A stretch of DNA of 39,473 nucleotides from Alphaproteobacteria bacterium. Its GTDB lineage: Bacteria > Pseudomonadota > Alphaproteobacteria > GCA-2731375. A model generated the notes under the pieces. The model saw only the letters and a list, made by a program, of their open reading frames with translations. It had not been told where the DNA came from and made no database searches. Made by a program: the position numbers and the translations under genes. Of the stretch, positions 22,764 to 33,646 are shown piece by piece. Location: the NCBI GenBank assembly GCA_030746635.1, contig JASLMH010000020.1, forward strand, positions 1 through 39,473, written 5' to 3'. The first letter of the stretch is position 1; each line of letters begins with the position of its first letter.

Positions 22764-24176
22764 ATGATCCCGATCGAGGCATATCGCGATCGCACCGTGG
22801 CCGTGTTCGGGCTTGGCCGTACCGGTCTGTCAGCGGCACGGGCATTGCTGGCCGGCGGCGCCCGGGTGTTGGTCTGGGACGACGACCCCAATCGGCGGCA
22901 GGCGGCCCAGGCGGTCGGCGCCCAGGCGGTGGAACCCGGGATCGACGGCTGGGCCGGCATCGCCGCCCTGGTGCTCAGCCCCGGCGTGCCCCTGACCCAT
23001 CCGGCGCCGCACATGGTGGTGCAACTGGCGGATCGTCTTGGCGCCGAGGTGCTGGGCGATGTCGAATTGTTCGCCCGCACCCGGCCGTCGGCGGCGATCG
23101 CGGCGGTCACCGGCACCAACGGCAAGTCCACCGCCACCTCGTTGATCGGGCATCTGCTCGCCGCCGCCGGTCGTCAGGTGCAGGTCGGCGCCAACCTCGG
23201 CCAGCCGGTATTGGATTTCCAGGCCCTGCCGGCCGACGGCGTCTACGTGCTGGAAATGTCCTCCTACCAGATCGATTTGTGCAGCGGCCTGCGGCCACGG
23301 GTGGCGGCGTTGACGAACATCAGCCCCGACCACCTGGATCGGCACGGCGGCATGGACGGTTACGTCGCCGCCAAACGACGGCTGCTGGAAATGGCCTGCG
23401 CCGACGCCACCCTGGTGATCGGCAGCGACGACGAATGGTCGGCCGGGGTCGCCGAGGCGATGCGCCGGGACCATCGCCGGGTGGTCGAGGTCGCCGTCAA
23501 CCGACGGGTCGACAACGGCATCTTCGCCCGCGACGGCGTGCTCTATCGCGCCGCCGGCTGCGCCAAGGTCAGGGTCGCCGATCTGCGCGGCATCGACAGC
23601 CTGCGCGGCAGCCACAATTGGCAGAACGCCGCCGTCGCCTTCGCGGTGGCGGAGGCCCTGGGCCTGCCCGGCGAGCGGATCGCCAAGACCCTGCGCGGCT
23701 ATCCGGGCCTGCCGCATCGCCTGGAGGCGGTCGGGCGGCTCGGCGCCGTCAGCTTCGTCAACGACAGCAAGGCGACCAACGCCGAGGCCACCTCCCACGC
23801 CCTGGCGACGTTCGACGACATCTATTGGATTGCCGGCGGTATCGCCAAACAGGGCGGCATCGAGCCCCTGGCCGGGTATTTCCCGAAAGTCGCCAAGGCG
23901 TTCCTGATCGGCGAGGCGGCCCCGGCCTTCGCCCGCAGCTTGAGCGACCGGCTGGCCCACGAGGTCGTGGGCGACCTGGACGCCGCCGTGCAGGCGGCCC
24001 ACGCGGCGGCCCAGGCGGCGGGCGGCGGCGTCGTGCTGCTGTCGCCGGCCTGCGCCAGTTTCGATCAGTTCGACAGTTTCGAGGCCCGCGGTGACGCCTT
24101 CCGTGGCCTGGTGCACGAGATCGTCGGCAATGGCAACAGCAACGGCCCGCGCCGCGCGGCGGGAGGGGCCTGGTGA
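22764..24176 (+). CDS. murD: UDP-MurNAc-L-alanine:D-glutamate ligase MurD
   Basis: The 470-residue ligase adds D-Glu. The N-terminal Rossmann-like domain has VAVFGLGRTGLSAARAL (12-28) and LSPGVPLTHP. The ATP loop is VTGTNGKSTATS (115-126), then VLEMSSYQIDL, NISPDHLDRHGGMDGY, FVNDSKATNAEA and VLLSPACASFDQFDSFEARG. The last is the typical MurD C-terminus. It starts 3 nt after the mraY stop and overlaps ftsW by GTGA. Confidence 0.96.
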   Translation: MIPIEAYRDRTVAVFGLGRTGLSAARALLAGGARVLVWDDDPNRRQAAQAVGAQAVEPGIDGWAGIAALVLSPGVPLTHPAPHMVVQLADRLGAEVLGDVELFARTRPSAAIAAVTGTNGKSTATSLIGHLLAAAGRQVQVGANLGQPVLDFQALPADGVYVLEMSSYQIDLCSGLRPRVAALTNISPDHLDRHGGMDGYVAAKRRLLEMACADATLVIGSDDEWSAGVAEAMRRDHRRVVEVAVNRRVDNGIFARDGVLYRAAGCAKVRVADLRGIDSLRGSHNWQNAAVAFAVAEALGLPGERIAKTLRGYPGLPHRLEAVGRLGAVSFVNDSKATNAEATSHALATFDDIYWIAGGIAKQGGIEPLAGYFPKVAKAFLIGEAAPAFARSLSDRLAHEVVGDLDAAVQAAHAAAQAAGGGVVLLSPACASFDQFDSFEARGDAFRGLVHEIVGNGNSNGPRRAAGGAW

Positions 24177-25297
24177 CCTCTTTCGCCCGCACCGATACCT
24201 CCGTCGTCGGCCGCTGGTGGTGGACCGTCGACCGCTGGACCCTGCTGGCGGTCGGTCTGCTGCTGCTGATCGGCTCGCTGTTGACCCTGGCGGCCAGCCC
24301 GGCGGTGGCCGAGCGCCTGAAACTGGAAAGCCTGCATTTCATTCAACGCCAGGCGATCTTCCTGCTGCCGGCGCTGCTGGCCCTATTCATGGCCTCGTTG
24401 ATGACGCCGCGCGGGGTGCGGCGGATTTCCGCCATCGGCTTCGTTGTCAGCCTGTTGTTGATGGTCGCGACCCTGTTCATCGGGCCGGAAATCAAGGGCG
24501 CCACGCGCTGGCTGCAATTCGCCGGCCTGTCGCTGCAACCCTCGGAATTCGTCAAGCCGTTCTTCGCCGTCGTCGCGGCCTGGATGCTCGCCGAGCAGCA
24601 TCGCGAAGGCGCCCTGCCGGGTAACCTGATCTGTTGTCTGTTGTACGGCCTGGTCACCCTGGTGCTGATCTTGCAACCCGATTTCGGCATGGCGGTGGTG
24701 GTCTCCTCCGTCTGGTTCGGCCAGTTCTTCATCGCCGGTCTGTCGATGCTCTGGGTCGGGGTGCTGGTTCTGCTCGGCCTGCTCGGCGCCGTCGCCGCCT
24801 ACGCCACCATTCCCCACGTCACCATCCGGGTCGACAGTTTCCTCGATCGGGCCAGCGGCGATACCTACCAGATCGACCGCGCCCTGGACGCCTTCGGCCA
24901 GGGCGGCCTGTTCGGCCGCGGGCCGGGCGAGGGCATGGTCAAGCGGGTGCTGCCGGATGCCCATACCGATTTCATCTTCTCCGTCGCCGGCGAGGAATAC
25001 GGCCTGATCGTCTGCCTGGTCATCGTCGCGCTGTTCGCCTTCATCACCCTGCGCGGTTTCGCCCGGCTGCTGCGCGAAGAGGATTTGTTCGTGCTGCTGG
25101 CCGGGGCCGGCCTGCTGACCCAGTTCGGCCTGCAGGCGGTGATCAACATCGGCGTCAACCTGGACCTGCTGCCGACCAAAGGCATGACCCTGCCGTTCAT
25201 CTCCTACGGCGGTTCATCGCTGATCGCCCTGGCCCTGGCCATGGGCATGGTGCTGGCCCTGACCCGGCGCCGGCCGGGCGGTGGAGGTGGGCCATGA
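24173..25297 (+). CDS. ftsW: Septal peptidoglycan glycosyltransferase FtsW (SEDS family)
   Basis: The 374-residue SEDS polymerase acts with FtsI at the septum. About ten membrane segments are present, with the family motifs QRQAIFLLPALL, GATRWLQFAGLSLQPSEFVKP split across residues near 105-130, DAFGQGGLFGRGPGEGMVK, AHTDFIFSVAGEEYG, and LDLLPTKGMTLPFISYGGSS, which is diagnostic of FtsW/RodA. The GTG start at 24173 overlaps the murD stop, with GGGAGGGG as ribosome-binding site. FtsW is preferred over RodA because of the dcw position. Confidence 0.95.
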   Translation: MTSFARTDTSVVGRWWWTVDRWTLLAVGLLLLIGSLLTLAASPAVAERLKLESLHFIQRQAIFLLPALLALFMASLMTPRGVRRISAIGFVVSLLLMVATLFIGPEIKGATRWLQFAGLSLQPSEFVKPFFAVVAAWMLAEQHREGALPGNLICCLLYGLVTLVLILQPDFGMAVVVSSVWFGQFFIAGLSMLWVGVLVLLGLLGAVAAYATIPHVTIRVDSFLDRASGDTYQIDRALDAFGQGGLFGRGPGEGMVKRVLPDAHTDFIFSVAGEEYGLIVCLVIVALFAFITLRGFARLLREEDLFVLLAGAGLLTQFGLQAVINIGVNLDLLPTKGMTLPFISYGGSSLIALALAMGMVLALTRRRPGGGGGP

Positions 25298-26409
25298 GCG
25301 GGCCGATCATGCTGGCCACCGGCGGCACCGGCGGGCATGTCTTTCCGGCCCAGGCCCTGGCCGCCGAGCTGGGCCGCCGTGGCCGTCGGGTCGACATCGT
25401 CACCGACCGGCGGGGCGCGGCCTTTGGCCGGAGCTTCGGCGATTGCCCGGTGCACGGCGTCAGCGCCGACACGCCCAGCGATCATTCGCCCATCGGCAAA
25501 GTGGTGGCACTGCTGCGCATCGCGCGGGGCACCTTGCAGGCGCGCGGGCTGATCCGCCGGCTGGCGCCGGACGCCGTGGTCGGCTTCGGCGGCTATCCGG
25601 CGCTGCCGGCGATGCTGGCGGCGGCCAGCCTGTCGGTGCCGCGCGCCATCCACGAACAAAACGCCGTCCTGGGCAAGGTCAACCGGCTGCTCGCCGGCCG
25701 GGTCGATGCCATCGCCGCCAGTTTCGCCAAGACCAGGTTGATCCCCGAGCGAGCCCGCGATCGCATCACCGTGACCGGTAACCCGGTGCGATCGGACATC
25801 GCCGCCGTCGGTGAACATGGCTATCGGCCGGCCGAGGCGGCCGGGCCGTTCGAACTGCTGGTATTCGGCGGCAGCCAGGGCGCCCGGGTGTTGAGCCAGG
25901 TGGTGCCGGCGGCCATCGCCCGTTTGCCCGAAGCCTCGCGCGGCCGTCTGCGGGTGACGCAGCAATGCCGACCGGAAGACCTGGACGAGGTGGCCCGGCA
26001 ATACCAGCAGTGCGCCGTGACCGCCGACTTGGCCGAATTCTACGACGACCTGGCCGACCGCCTGGCGGCGGCGCACCTGGTCGTCGCCCGGGCCGGTGCC
26101 GGCAGCGTCAGCGACCTGGCGGCGGCCGGCCGGCCCAGCATCCTGGTGCCCTACATCTATGCCGCCGATGATCATCAGACCGTGAATGCCGATGCCCTGG
26201 CCGGCGCCGGCGGTGCCTGGCTGCTGCCGCAAGCGCAATTCAGCGCCGAGACCCTGGCGAGCCGCCTGGCGGAACTGATGGACGATCCCGATGCCCTGGC
26301 AACGGCGGCGGGCCGGGCCCGGGCGGTCGGGCGGCCCGACGCGGCCCATCGCCTCGCCGATCTGGTGCTCGATCTGGCCGCCGGCAGCGAGGGGAGGGCC
26401 GTGGCATGA
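25294..26409 (+). CDS. murG: UDP-GlcNAc:undecaprenyl-PP-MurNAc-pentapeptide GlcNAc transferase MurG
   Basis: The 371-residue GT-B glycosyltransferase converts lipid I to lipid II on the inner membrane face. Landmarks are [16 protein letters not shown] (8-23, acceptor/phosphate loop), [69 protein letters not shown], and [17 protein letters not shown] for the UDP-GlcNAc site. It overlaps ftsW and murC by 4 nt each. Confidence 0.96.
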   Translation: MSGPIMLATGGTGGHVFPAQALAAELGRRGRRVDIVTDRRGAAFGRSFGDCPVHGVSADTPSDHSPIGKVVALLRIARGTLQARGLIRRLAPDAVVGFGGYPALPAMLAAASLSVPRAIHEQNAVLGKVNRLLAGRVDAIAASFAKTRLIPERARDRITVTGNPVRSDIAAVGEHGYRPAEAAGPFELLVFGGSQGARVLSQVVPAAIARLPEASRGRLRVTQQCRPEDLDEVARQYQQCAVTADLAEFYDDLADRLAAAHLVVARAGAGSVSDLAAAGRPSILVPYIYAADDHQTVNADALAGAGGAWLLPQAQFSAETLASRLAELMDDPDALATAAGRARAVGRPDAAHRLADLVLDLAAGSEGRAVA

Positions 26410-27839
26410 GGGCGCTTCCCCTGGATATCGGCATCATCCATTTCGTCGGCATCGGCGGCATCGGCATGAGCGGCATCGCCGAGGTCATGCATACCCTGGG
26501 CTATCGGGTGCAGGGCAGCGACCAAGCCGAGGGCGCCAACGTTCAGCGCCTGCGCGGTCTGGGCGTGAAGGTGTCGACCGGGCACCAGGCCGGCAATCTT
26601 GGCGATACTCAGGTCGTCGTCGTCTCCTCCGCCGTGCAGGCCGACAATCCGGAGGTGGTGGCGGCCCGCGAGCGCATGCTGCCGGTGGTGCGGCGGGCCG
26701 AGATGCTGGCCGAGTTGATGCGCCTGAAATGGTCGATCGCGGTGGGCGGCACCCATGGCAAGACCACCACCACCTCGATGATCGCGGCGATCCTCGATCA
26801 CGCCGGCTTCGACCCGACGGTAATCAATGGCGGCATCATCAACGCCTATGGCACCAACGCCCGGATCGGCGAGGGCGATTGGATGGTGGTGGAAGCTGAC
26901 GAAAGCGACGGCTCGTTCGTCAAGCTGCCGGCGACCATCGCCGTGGTCACCAACATGGACCCCGAGCACTTGGATTTTTACGGCGATTTCGACGCCGAGC
27001 GGCTGGCCTTCCAGACCTTTATCGAGAATTTGCCCTTCTACGGGTTCGCCGCCATGTGCATCGACCATCCGGAGGTGCAGGCGCTGATCGGCAGGATTTC
27101 GGACCGGCGCATACTGACCTACGGCTTCAGCCCCCAGGCGGCGGTCCGCGCCACCGAGATGACGGCGACCGCCACGGGCATGCGCTTCGACGTCGACTTG
27201 ACCGATCGGGCCAGTGACGCCCGGCGAACCCTGGCCGGCGTCGAATTGCCGATGCATGGCGGCCACAATGTCCTGAACAGTCTGGCGGCGATCGCCGTCG
27301 GTCAGGAGATGGGTATCGCCGATGGGGTGCTGGTATCGGCCCTGGCCCAATTCGCCGGCGTCAAGCGCCGCTTCACCAAGACCGGCGAGGCCGGCGGCGT
27401 CACCGTGATCGACGACTATGGCCATCATCCGGTGGAGATCGCGGCCGTGTTGCAAGCCGCCCGGGCCGCCTGCCAGGGGCGCATCGTCGCCGTCGTGCAG
27501 CCCCATCGCTACACCCGCCTGCGTGATCTGTTCGAGGATTTCTGCACCTGCTTCAACGACGCCGACGTGGTCGTCGTGGCAGACGTGCATCCGGCCGGCG
27601 AGGCGCCGATCGCCGGCGTCGACCGGGACGCGCTGATCCAGGGCTTGAAGACCCGCGGCCATCGCCGGGTGCTGTCGCTGGCCGCGCCGGGCGAGTTGCC
27701 GGCCCTGGTCGCGGCCGAGACCGGGCCGGGCGACATGGTGGTCTGCCTCGGTGCCGGCACCGTCACCGGCTGGGCCAATGCCCTGCCGGAGCAGTTGGCC
27801 GCCCTGACCGGGAAAGCGGCGGCGGGGGCGCGGTCATGA
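26406..27839 (+). CDS. murC: UDP-N-acetylmuramate:L-alanine ligase MurC
   Basis: The 477-residue ligase adds the first amino acid of the stem peptide. The N-terminal [13 protein letters not shown] (15-27) binds the UDP substrate. The ATP loop is [13 protein letters not shown] (113-125), followed by [53 protein letters not shown] and [11 protein letters not shown]. These are all canonical MurC segments, and the cofactor residues are intact. Overlaps murG and murB by 4 nt. Confidence 0.96.
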   Translation: MRALPLDIGIIHFVGIGGIGMSGIAEVMHTLGYRVQGSDQAEGANVQRLRGLGVKVSTGHQAGNLGDTQVVVVSSAVQADNPEVVAARERMLPVVRRAEMLAELMRLKWSIAVGGTHGKTTTTSMIAAILDHAGFDPTVINGGIINAYGTNARIGEGDWMVVEADESDGSFVKLPATIAVVTNMDPEHLDFYGDFDAERLAFQTFIENLPFYGFAAMCIDHPEVQALIGRISDRRILTYGFSPQAAVRATEMTATATGMRFDVDLTDRASDARRTLAGVELPMHGGHNVLNSLAAIAVGQEMGIADGVLVSALAQFAGVKRRFTKTGEAGGVTVIDDYGHHPVEIAAVLQAARAACQGRIVAVVQPHRYTRLRDLFEDFCTCFNDADVVVVADVHPAGEAPIAGVDRDALIQGLKTRGHRRVLSLAAPGELPALVAAETGPGDMVVCLGAGTVTGWANALPEQLAALTGKAAAGARS

Positions 27840-28780
27840 TGACGTCGGGTCAGGCAAGGACGACATTGCTCGAGCGGCTGCCGCAGGTGCGCGGCCGCTA
27901 TGTCGCCAATGTCGAACTGGCCGGCCTGACCTGGTTCCGGGTCGGTGGCAGGGCCGATGTGGTCTTCCATCCGGCCGACGCCGACGATCTGGCCGGCTTC
28001 CTGAAGGCCTGCCCGACCGACGTGCCGCGCCTGGTGCTCGGCGTCGGCTCCAACCTGTTGGTGCGTGACGGCGGCGTGCGTGGCGTGGTGATCCGCCTGG
28101 GCCGGGCCTTCGCCAGCGTCGAAGTCGATGGCGAGGTGGTCGAGGCCGGGGCCGCCGCCCTCGACGTCAATCTGGCCCGGGTCTGCCGCGATGCCGGGCT
28201 GGTCGGCTTCGAGTTCATGCGCGGTATTCCCGGCACCGTCGGCGGCGGTTTGCGCATGAACGCCGGCGCCTACGATCGCGAATTCAAGGATATCCTGCTT
28301 TGGGCCGAGGCGGTCGACGCCTTGGGCGAATTGCACCGCGCGAGCGTGGCGGAGCTCGATCTCTCCTATCGCCACTGCGGGGCGCCCGCCGATTGGATCT
28401 TCACCTCGGCCCTGTTCCGTGGCCGGGTCGGCGATCCGGCCGAAATCACCGCCCGCATGCAATCGGTGGGCCAGGCCCGCCGGGAGAGCCAACCCGTCAA
28501 CACCCGAACGGGGGGCAGTACCTTCAAGAACCCGGCGGACGCGAGGGCCTGGGAACTGATCGACCAGGCCGGTTGCCGCGGTCTGCAGCGTGGCGGCGCC
28601 ATGGTCTCGGAGCAGCACTGCAATTTCCTGATCAATACCGGCAGCGCCACCGCCGCCGACCTGGAGGCATTGGGCGAGGAGGTCCGCCGCCGGGTGCACG
28701 AGGCGACCGGCGTGATGCTGGAGTGGGAAATCCACCGCCTCGGCGAGCACGCCGCCGGCCTCGCGGAGGTGAGGGTATGA
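27836..28780 (+). CDS. murB: UDP-N-acetylenolpyruvoylglucosamine reductase MurB
   Basis: The 314-residue FAD/NADPH enzyme reduces the enolpyruvyl ether to UDP-MurNAc. FAD-binding features are [14 protein letters not shown] (33-46), [16 protein letters not shown] and the second block [33 protein letters not shown] carries the catalytic serine region, with a C-terminal [19 protein letters not shown]. The form is the shorter type II MurB that lacks the E. coli extra loop. The start is the first of two adjacent ATGs (27836 or 27839). Overlaps murC and ddl by 4 nt. Confidence 0.95.
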   Translation: MMTSGQARTTLLERLPQVRGRYVANVELAGLTWFRVGGRADVVFHPADADDLAGFLKACPTDVPRLVLGVGSNLLVRDGGVRGVVIRLGRAFASVEVDGEVVEAGAAALDVNLARVCRDAGLVGFEFMRGIPGTVGGGLRMNAGAYDREFKDILLWAEAVDALGELHRASVAELDLSYRHCGAPADWIFTSALFRGRVGDPAEITARMQSVGQARRESQPVNTRTGGSTFKNPADARAWELIDQAGCRGLQRGGAMVSEQHCNFLINTGSATAADLEALGEEVRRRVHEATGVMLEWEIHRLGEHAAGLAEVRV

Positions 28781-29688
28781 GCCGGCACGTGGCGGTCTTG
28801 ATGGGCGGCTGGTCGTCCGAACGCGAGGTCTCGCTGGTCAGCGGCGCGGCCTGCGCCAAGGCCCTGGGCGAGGAAGGCTACCGGGTCAGCGAGATCGACG
28901 TCGACCGCAACCTGGCCGGCGTGCTCGAGGAGTTGCGCCCGGACGTGGTGTTCAACGCCCTGCACGGGCGCTGGGGCGAGGACGGCTGCGTGCAGGGACT
29001 GCTGGAGATCCTCGGCCTGCCCTATACCCATTCCGGGGTCCGCTCCTCGGCCCTGGCCATGCACAAGCCCTCGGCCCTGGAAATCTTCCGCTGCCTGGGC
29101 ATCCCCTGTCCCGAGGGCCGGGTGGTCGGCATCGACGAGGTCAACCGGCGCGATCCCCTGCCGCGGCCCTATGTGGTCAAGCCGGTGGCCGAGGGGTCGA
29201 CCTGCGGCGTCCGCATCGTCCGGCCGGGCGACAACGCACCGCCGATCGCCGCCGACTGGCCCTACGAGGACGATCTGCTGGCGGAGTGCTTCATCCCCGG
29301 GCGCGAATTGACCGTGGCGGTGATGGACGGCGGCGCCCTCGGCGTCACCGAAATCCGCCCCCATGGCGGATTCTACGACTACGAAGCCAAATATACCGAC
29401 GGCAAGGCCGACCACTTCGTGCCGGCGCCGATCCACGCCGATGTCTACGCCGAGGCCATGCGTCTGGCCGAGCAAGCCCATGCCGCGCTGGGCTGCCGGG
29501 GCGTCAGCCGGGCGGACTTCCGTTACGACGACACGGCGGGCGAGCCGGGCCGCCTGTACATGCTGGAAGTCAACACCCAGCCCGGCATGACGCCGCTGAG
29601 CCTGGTGCCCGAGATCGCCGCCTATCGGGAGATCGGCTTCGGCGCCCTGGTGCGTTGGATGGTGGAGGACGCCGGATGCGCGCGCTGA
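28777..29688 (+). CDS. ddl: D-alanine--D-alanine ligase
   Basis: The 303-residue ATP-grasp ligase makes D-Ala-D-Ala for MurF. VAVLMGGWSSEREVSLVSG (4-22) opens the protein, then FNALHGRWGEDGCVQGLLE, PYTHSGVRSSALAMHK, YVVKPVAEGSTCGV for the ATP loop, and GFYDYEAKYTDGKADHFVP. LYMLEVNTQPGMTPLSLVPE carries the metal-binding Glu and Asn. The tyrosine in the omega-loop (YDYEAKY) fits D-Ala rather than D-Lac specificity. It overlaps murB by ATGA and ftsQ by 13 nt. Confidence 0.95.
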   Translation: MSRHVAVLMGGWSSEREVSLVSGAACAKALGEEGYRVSEIDVDRNLAGVLEELRPDVVFNALHGRWGEDGCVQGLLEILGLPYTHSGVRSSALAMHKPSALEIFRCLGIPCPEGRVVGIDEVNRRDPLPRPYVVKPVAEGSTCGVRIVRPGDNAPPIAADWPYEDDLLAECFIPGRELTVAVMDGGALGVTEIRPHGGFYDYEAKYTDGKADHFVPAPIHADVYAEAMRLAEQAHAALGCRGVSRADFRYDDTAGEPGRLYMLEVNTQPGMTPLSLVPEIAAYREIGFGALVRWMVEDAGCAR

Positions 29689-30533
29689 TGCGACGGCTCA
29701 TCGCCCGCAAGGGCGGCCGCCGGCCCCGCAAGGGCCGGCCGGAGCGCTGGCGGCGGCACTTGCCGCTGGCCGTGGCGCTATTGGGATTCTCGGCCGGTGT
29801 CGCCGTTGGCGCTTGGCAGCTTTGGCATGGCGGCTACGTCCACCGCGCCACCGACGGCATTGCCCAATGGGGCCAGCGGCAGATGGTGGCGGCGGGCCTG
29901 ACGGTTCGGCACGTCTTCGTCACCGGGCGCGGCGAAACCAGCAAGGCCGCGGTCCTCAAGGCGGTGGCCGTGCGCACCGGTCAGCCGATCCTCAGTTTCG
30001 ATCCGGCGGCGGCGCGCGACCGCCTGGTCGCCATGGGCTGGATCAAGAGCGCCCGCATCGAACGCCGCCTGCCGGACACCATCATCGTCCACCTGCGGGA
30101 GCGGGCGCCGCTGGCGCTTTGGCAGTACCAGGGGCGGCACCTCCTGATCGACCGGGAAGGTGCGCCGATCACCCGCCGCAACCTGGGCCGGTTCGGCCAT
30201 CTGCCGGTGGTGATCGGCCGGGACGCGCCGGCCCACGCGGCCGGCCTGCTGGATATGTTGGCCGCCCGCCCGGTGCTGTTCGCACAGGTCAAGGCCGCGG
30301 TCAGGGTCGGTTCCCGCCGCTGGAACCTGCGCCTGAAGAACGGCATCGAGGTCAATCTGCCGGAACACGATGCCGCCGCCGCCTGGAGCCGCCTGGCGGA
30401 ACTGGTCGCCGAGAAACGCATTTTCGAGCGGGACGTGGCGGCCATCGACCTGCGCCTGCCGGATCGGCTGGTGGTGCGCATGACGCCTCGTGCCGCGGCC
30501 AAGAAAAAGCGAAAGAACGGGAAGGACACCTGA
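29676..30533 (+). CDS. ftsQ: Cell division protein FtsQ
   Basis: The 285-residue bitopic divisome protein has a strongly basic cytoplasmic tail (1-28, many R/K), one membrane segment (about 30-48) and a periplasmic POTRA domain (LTVRHVFVTGRGETSKAAVL onward). The beta domain contains ERAPLALWQYQGRHLLIDREG and a late AIDLRLPDRLVVRM. The ATG at 29676 has GGAGG 7 nt upstream; a second in-frame ATG at 29688 is possible. It ends with a lysine-rich tail and lies 1 nt before ftsA. Confidence 0.94.
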   Translation: MRALMRRLIARKGGRRPRKGRPERWRRHLPLAVALLGFSAGVAVGAWQLWHGGYVHRATDGIAQWGQRQMVAAGLTVRHVFVTGRGETSKAAVLKAVAVRTGQPILSFDPAAARDRLVAMGWIKSARIERRLPDTIIVHLRERAPLALWQYQGRHLLIDREGAPITRRNLGRFGHLPVVIGRDAPAHAAGLLDMLAARPVLFAQVKAAVRVGSRRWNLRLKNGIEVNLPEHDAAAAWSRLAELVAEKRIFERDVAAIDLRLPDRLVVRMTPRAAAKKKRKNGKDT

Positions 30534-30534
30534 G

Positions 30535-31782
30535 ATGGCCGTCGGCAGAAATGGTCTGATCACCGCCCTGGATATCGGCAGCACCAAGATCGTCTGCTTC
30601 ATCGCCAGGCCCGACGGCGCCGGCGGCGCCCGGGTGATCGGCATCGGTCATCAGGTGTCCAAGGGCATGCGGGCCGGCACCGTGGTCGACATGGAGGCGG
30701 CCGAGGAGGCGGTGCGCGCCGCCGTCGACGCCGCCGAACGGATGGCCAAGGAAACCGTGTACGAAGTGATCGTCGGTTTTTCCGGCGGCCGCCCGGCCTC
30801 GCGCATCGTCGAGGTCGAGGTCGATATCGCCGGCCACGAGATCGGCGAGCGGGATCTGAAGCGGGCCCTGGACCGGGCCCATCTGCTGGCCCGCGAGGGC
30901 AACCACGACCGGGAGGTCGTCAATGCCCTGCCGGCCGGTTATTGCATCGACGGCACGCCGGGCTACCGCGAACCGCGCGGCATGTTCGGATCGCGCCTGG
31001 GCCTCAACCTGCATGTGGTCAGCACCGCCGCCGGGCCGATGCGCAACCTGCGCCTATTGGCCGAACGCTGCCATCTGGAGATCGCCTCGCTGGTGATCTC
31101 GCCCTATGCCTCGGGGTTGTCGACCCTGGTCGAGGACGAAATGGACCTGGGCGTCACCCTGATCGACATGGGCGGCGGCAGCACCGATGTGGCGGTGTTC
31201 TATGACGGCCACATGGTCCACACCGAACAGGTGCCGGTGGGCGGCAATCATGTCACCAACGATATCGCTCGTGGCCTATCGACGCCGGCCAGCCATGCCG
31301 AACGGCTGAAGACGCTGCATGGCAGCGCGGTCGCCGGCCCCGACGACGAACGCGCCATGGTCACGGTGCCCAGGGTCGGGGAAAGCGGCGCCGACGCCAT
31401 CCAACAAATCCCCCGCTCGATGCTGATCGGCATCATTCAACCGCGCATCGAGGAAACCCTCGAACTGGTGCGCGACCGGCTGGAGACCGGCGGCTTTGCC
31501 CGCATGGCCGGCCGCCGGGCGGTGCTGACCGGCGGCGGGGCGCTGTTGACCGGCGTGCGCGAGCACGCTGCCAGGGTTCTGGACAAGCAAGTCAGGGTCG
31601 GCCGGCCACTGGGCATCCACGGACTGGCGGAAGCCACCGAGGGGCCCGCCTTCGCCACCGCCGCCGGGCTGCTCGTGTATTCCGAACGGGGTCCGCGGCA
31701 GGCGGAAATCGAACCGGCCGGCGCGGTCGCCGAAGGCGGACGGATGGTCCGCCTGGGCCGTTGGTTCAAGGAGAATTTCTAG
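30535..31782 (+). CDS. ftsA: Cell division protein FtsA (actin-like FtsZ membrane anchor)
   Basis: The 415-residue actin-fold ATPase tethers FtsZ to the membrane and recruits late division proteins. Motifs are [17 protein letters not shown] (8-24, phosphate 1), the 1C subdomain with [38 protein letters not shown] (phosphate 2), [10 protein letters not shown] and [17 protein letters not shown] (adenosine). The C-terminus [10 protein letters not shown] is the amphipathic membrane-targeting helix. The ribosome-binding site is GGGAAGGA. A GC-rich hairpin begins at its stop codon, before ftsZ. Confidence 0.96.
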   Translation: MAVGRNGLITALDIGSTKIVCFIARPDGAGGARVIGIGHQVSKGMRAGTVVDMEAAEEAVRAAVDAAERMAKETVYEVIVGFSGGRPASRIVEVEVDIAGHEIGERDLKRALDRAHLLAREGNHDREVVNALPAGYCIDGTPGYREPRGMFGSRLGLNLHVVSTAAGPMRNLRLLAERCHLEIASLVISPYASGLSTLVEDEMDLGVTLIDMGGGSTDVAVFYDGHMVHTEQVPVGGNHVTNDIARGLSTPASHAERLKTLHGSAVAGPDDERAMVTVPRVGESGADAIQQIPRSMLIGIIQPRIEETLELVRDRLETGGFARMAGRRAVLTGGGALLTGVREHAARVLDKQVRVGRPLGIHGLAEATEGPAFATAAGLLVYSERGPRQAEIEPAGAVAEGGRMVRLGRWFKENF

Positions 31783-31810
31783 CTCCCGGCCGGGGTTCGG
31801 CCCGGGAGCT
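31781..31810 (+). promoter_or_regulatory. GC-rich hairpin between ftsA and ftsZ
   Basis: AGCTCCCGG (31781-31789) pairs with CCGGGAGCT (31802-31810). The stem includes the last two bases of the ftsA stop codon, and the loop can add further pairs (CCG with CGG). No T-tract follows, so it is more likely an mRNA processing or stability element, or an attenuator setting the FtsZ to FtsA ratio, than a full terminator. Confidence 0.5.
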
Positions 31811-31873
31811 CGTTGGAGTGTGAGGCAGTACCGAGTTGCAGACGAACGCTTAAAGGTAAAGGAGGCCAGCAGC

Positions 31874-33586
31874 ATGACTATCAACCTGAATGCCCCGCAG
31901 ATGACGGAGTTGAAACCGCGTATCGTCGTCATCGGTGTCGGTGGCGCCGGCGGCAACGCCGTCAACAACATGATCTCATCCGGCTTGGATGGGGTCGATT
32001 TCATTGTCGCCAACACGGATTCCCAATCGCTCGCGCAAAGCACCGCCGAGCGCCGTATCCAGCTTGGCACCAGTATCACCCAGGGCCTCGGCTGCGGTGC
32101 CAGGCCCGATGTCGGCCGGGCGGCGGCCGAGGAGGCGATCGACCAGATCCTCGATCACATGGGCGGCACGCACATGGCCTTCATCACCGCCGGCATGGGC
32201 GGCGGCACGGGCACCGGCGCCGCGCCGGTGATCGCCGAGGCCCTGCGCGAGCAGGGCATCCTGACCGTCGGCGTGGTCACCAAGCCGTTCCAGTTCGAGG
32301 GTGGCCAGCGTCTGCTGACGGCGGAGAAGGGCCTGGAGGAGTTGCAGGCCTTCGTCGACACCCTGATCATCATTCCCAACCAGAACCTGTTCCGGGTGGC
32401 GAATGAAAAGACCACCTTCGCCGATGCCTTCGCCATGGCCGATGACGTGTTGCATTCGGGCGTGCGCGGCATCACCGACCTGATGGTCATGCCGGGGCTG
32501 ATCAATCTCGACTTCGCCGACGTCAAGACCGTGATGGCGGAAATGGGCAAGGCGATGATGGGCACCGGCGAGGCCGAGGGCGAAAAACGCGCCATCGAGG
32601 CGGCCGAGGCGGCGATCTCCAACCCGTTGTTGGACGATGTCTCCATGAAGGGCGCGCGCGGCGTGCTGATCAACATCACCGGCGGCATGGATCTGACACT
32701 CTACGAAGTGGACGAGGCGGCCAACCGGATCCGCGAGGAAGTCGATCCCGACGCCAACATCATCGTCGGCTCGGCGCTCGAGGATACCTTGAACGGCCGC
32801 ATGCGGGTATCGGTGGTGGCCACCGGTATCGAGGTCGAGGCCAGTGCTCAGCGGCCGGTGATCGCCACGCCGCGCCTGGCCGCCGTGGCCGGTCGTCCGG
32901 TGCCCGGCGATGCCGCCGCCCCGGACGGCGCCGATGCCACGACAGCGGTTGGCGGAGGGGCGGACGAAGCCCCGGCCGAGGCGCCGGCGGCGGTGGCGGA
33001 GAAGGCGGTGGCCGATCCGGCGCCGCAAGCGATCGCCCTGTCGCTGCCCGACGAGGCCGTCCTGGAGGACGACACGGTGACCGCCGCGCCGGAAGAAGCA
33101 CCGCTGCCGCTGGCCATTGGCCAAGCGGTGCCGACGCCGAAGCCGCCGCAGGCGGAGCCCGAACCGGTGGTCGCCCGGTCCCGCGCCAAGGTCGAGCCGC
33201 AACTCGGCAACGAGCCGTTCATCGCCCCGACGCCAAGCCGGCCGGAAGAGGATCGGACACCGCTGAGGCGGCCCGACCCGCTGGCCGAGGCCGACGTGGT
33301 GAACGCCGGCAGCAGGCCGCCGAAGGAAAAGAAGGGCGGGTTCTCGCTGTTCCGGCGGATGACCGGCAGCCGGTCGGCCGAGGCGCCCGCGCCGAAGGCG
33401 GCCGAGCCGGCCAAGCCGAGGGTCGAATCGCCCCCGCCCGAGCGGGTGCGGCAGGCGACGGCGCCCACGGCCCCGGAGCCGACCCCGGAGGCGGCCGCCC
33501 CGGTGCCGGCCGAGCCCGCGGCTCAGCCCCGCGAAGAGGAAGATTTGCTGGAAATTCCGTCGTTTTTGCGGCGCCAGGCAAATTGA
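31874..33586 (+). CDS. ftsZ: Cell division GTPase FtsZ
   Basis: This is the 570-residue tubulin homologue of the Z-ring. The GTPase core (about 15-325) has [15 protein letters not shown], the signature GGGTGTGAA (109-117), and the T7 loop [12 protein letters not shown] long linker of about 230 residues, rich in Ala, Pro and Glu, follows. The C-terminal peptide [16 protein letters not shown] binds FtsA and other partners. The linker makes it longer than E. coli FtsZ (383 residues) and longer than the Caulobacter one, as in several alphaproteobacteria. The ribosome-binding site AAAGGAGG (31858-31865) is near-perfect, with a 90-bp leader after ftsA, implying high expression. Confidence 0.97.
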   Translation: MTINLNAPQMTELKPRIVVIGVGGAGGNAVNNMISSGLDGVDFIVANTDSQSLAQSTAERRIQLGTSITQGLGCGARPDVGRAAAEEAIDQILDHMGGTHMAFITAGMGGGTGTGAAPVIAEALREQGILTVGVVTKPFQFEGGQRLLTAEKGLEELQAFVDTLIIIPNQNLFRVANEKTTFADAFAMADDVLHSGVRGITDLMVMPGLINLDFADVKTVMAEMGKAMMGTGEAEGEKRAIEAAEAAISNPLLDDVSMKGARGVLINITGGMDLTLYEVDEAANRIREEVDPDANIIVGSALEDTLNGRMRVSVVATGIEVEASAQRPVIATPRLAAVAGRPVPGDAAAPDGADATTAVGGGADEAPAEAPAAVAEKAVADPAPQAIALSLPDEAVLEDDTVTAAPEEAPLPLAIGQAVPTPKPPQAEPEPVVARSRAKVEPQLGNEPFIAPTPSRPEEDRTPLRRPDPLAEADVVNAGSRPPKEKKGGFSLFRRMTGSRSAEAPAPKAAEPAKPRVESPPPERVRQATAPTAPEPTPEAAAPVPAEPAAQPREEEDLLEIPSFLRRQAN

Positions 33587-33646
33587 CCCAATGGCCTCAT
33601 GTCTGCGACTAAAGTAGTAACCAAATGTAACAAAGAGTGATTTGAG

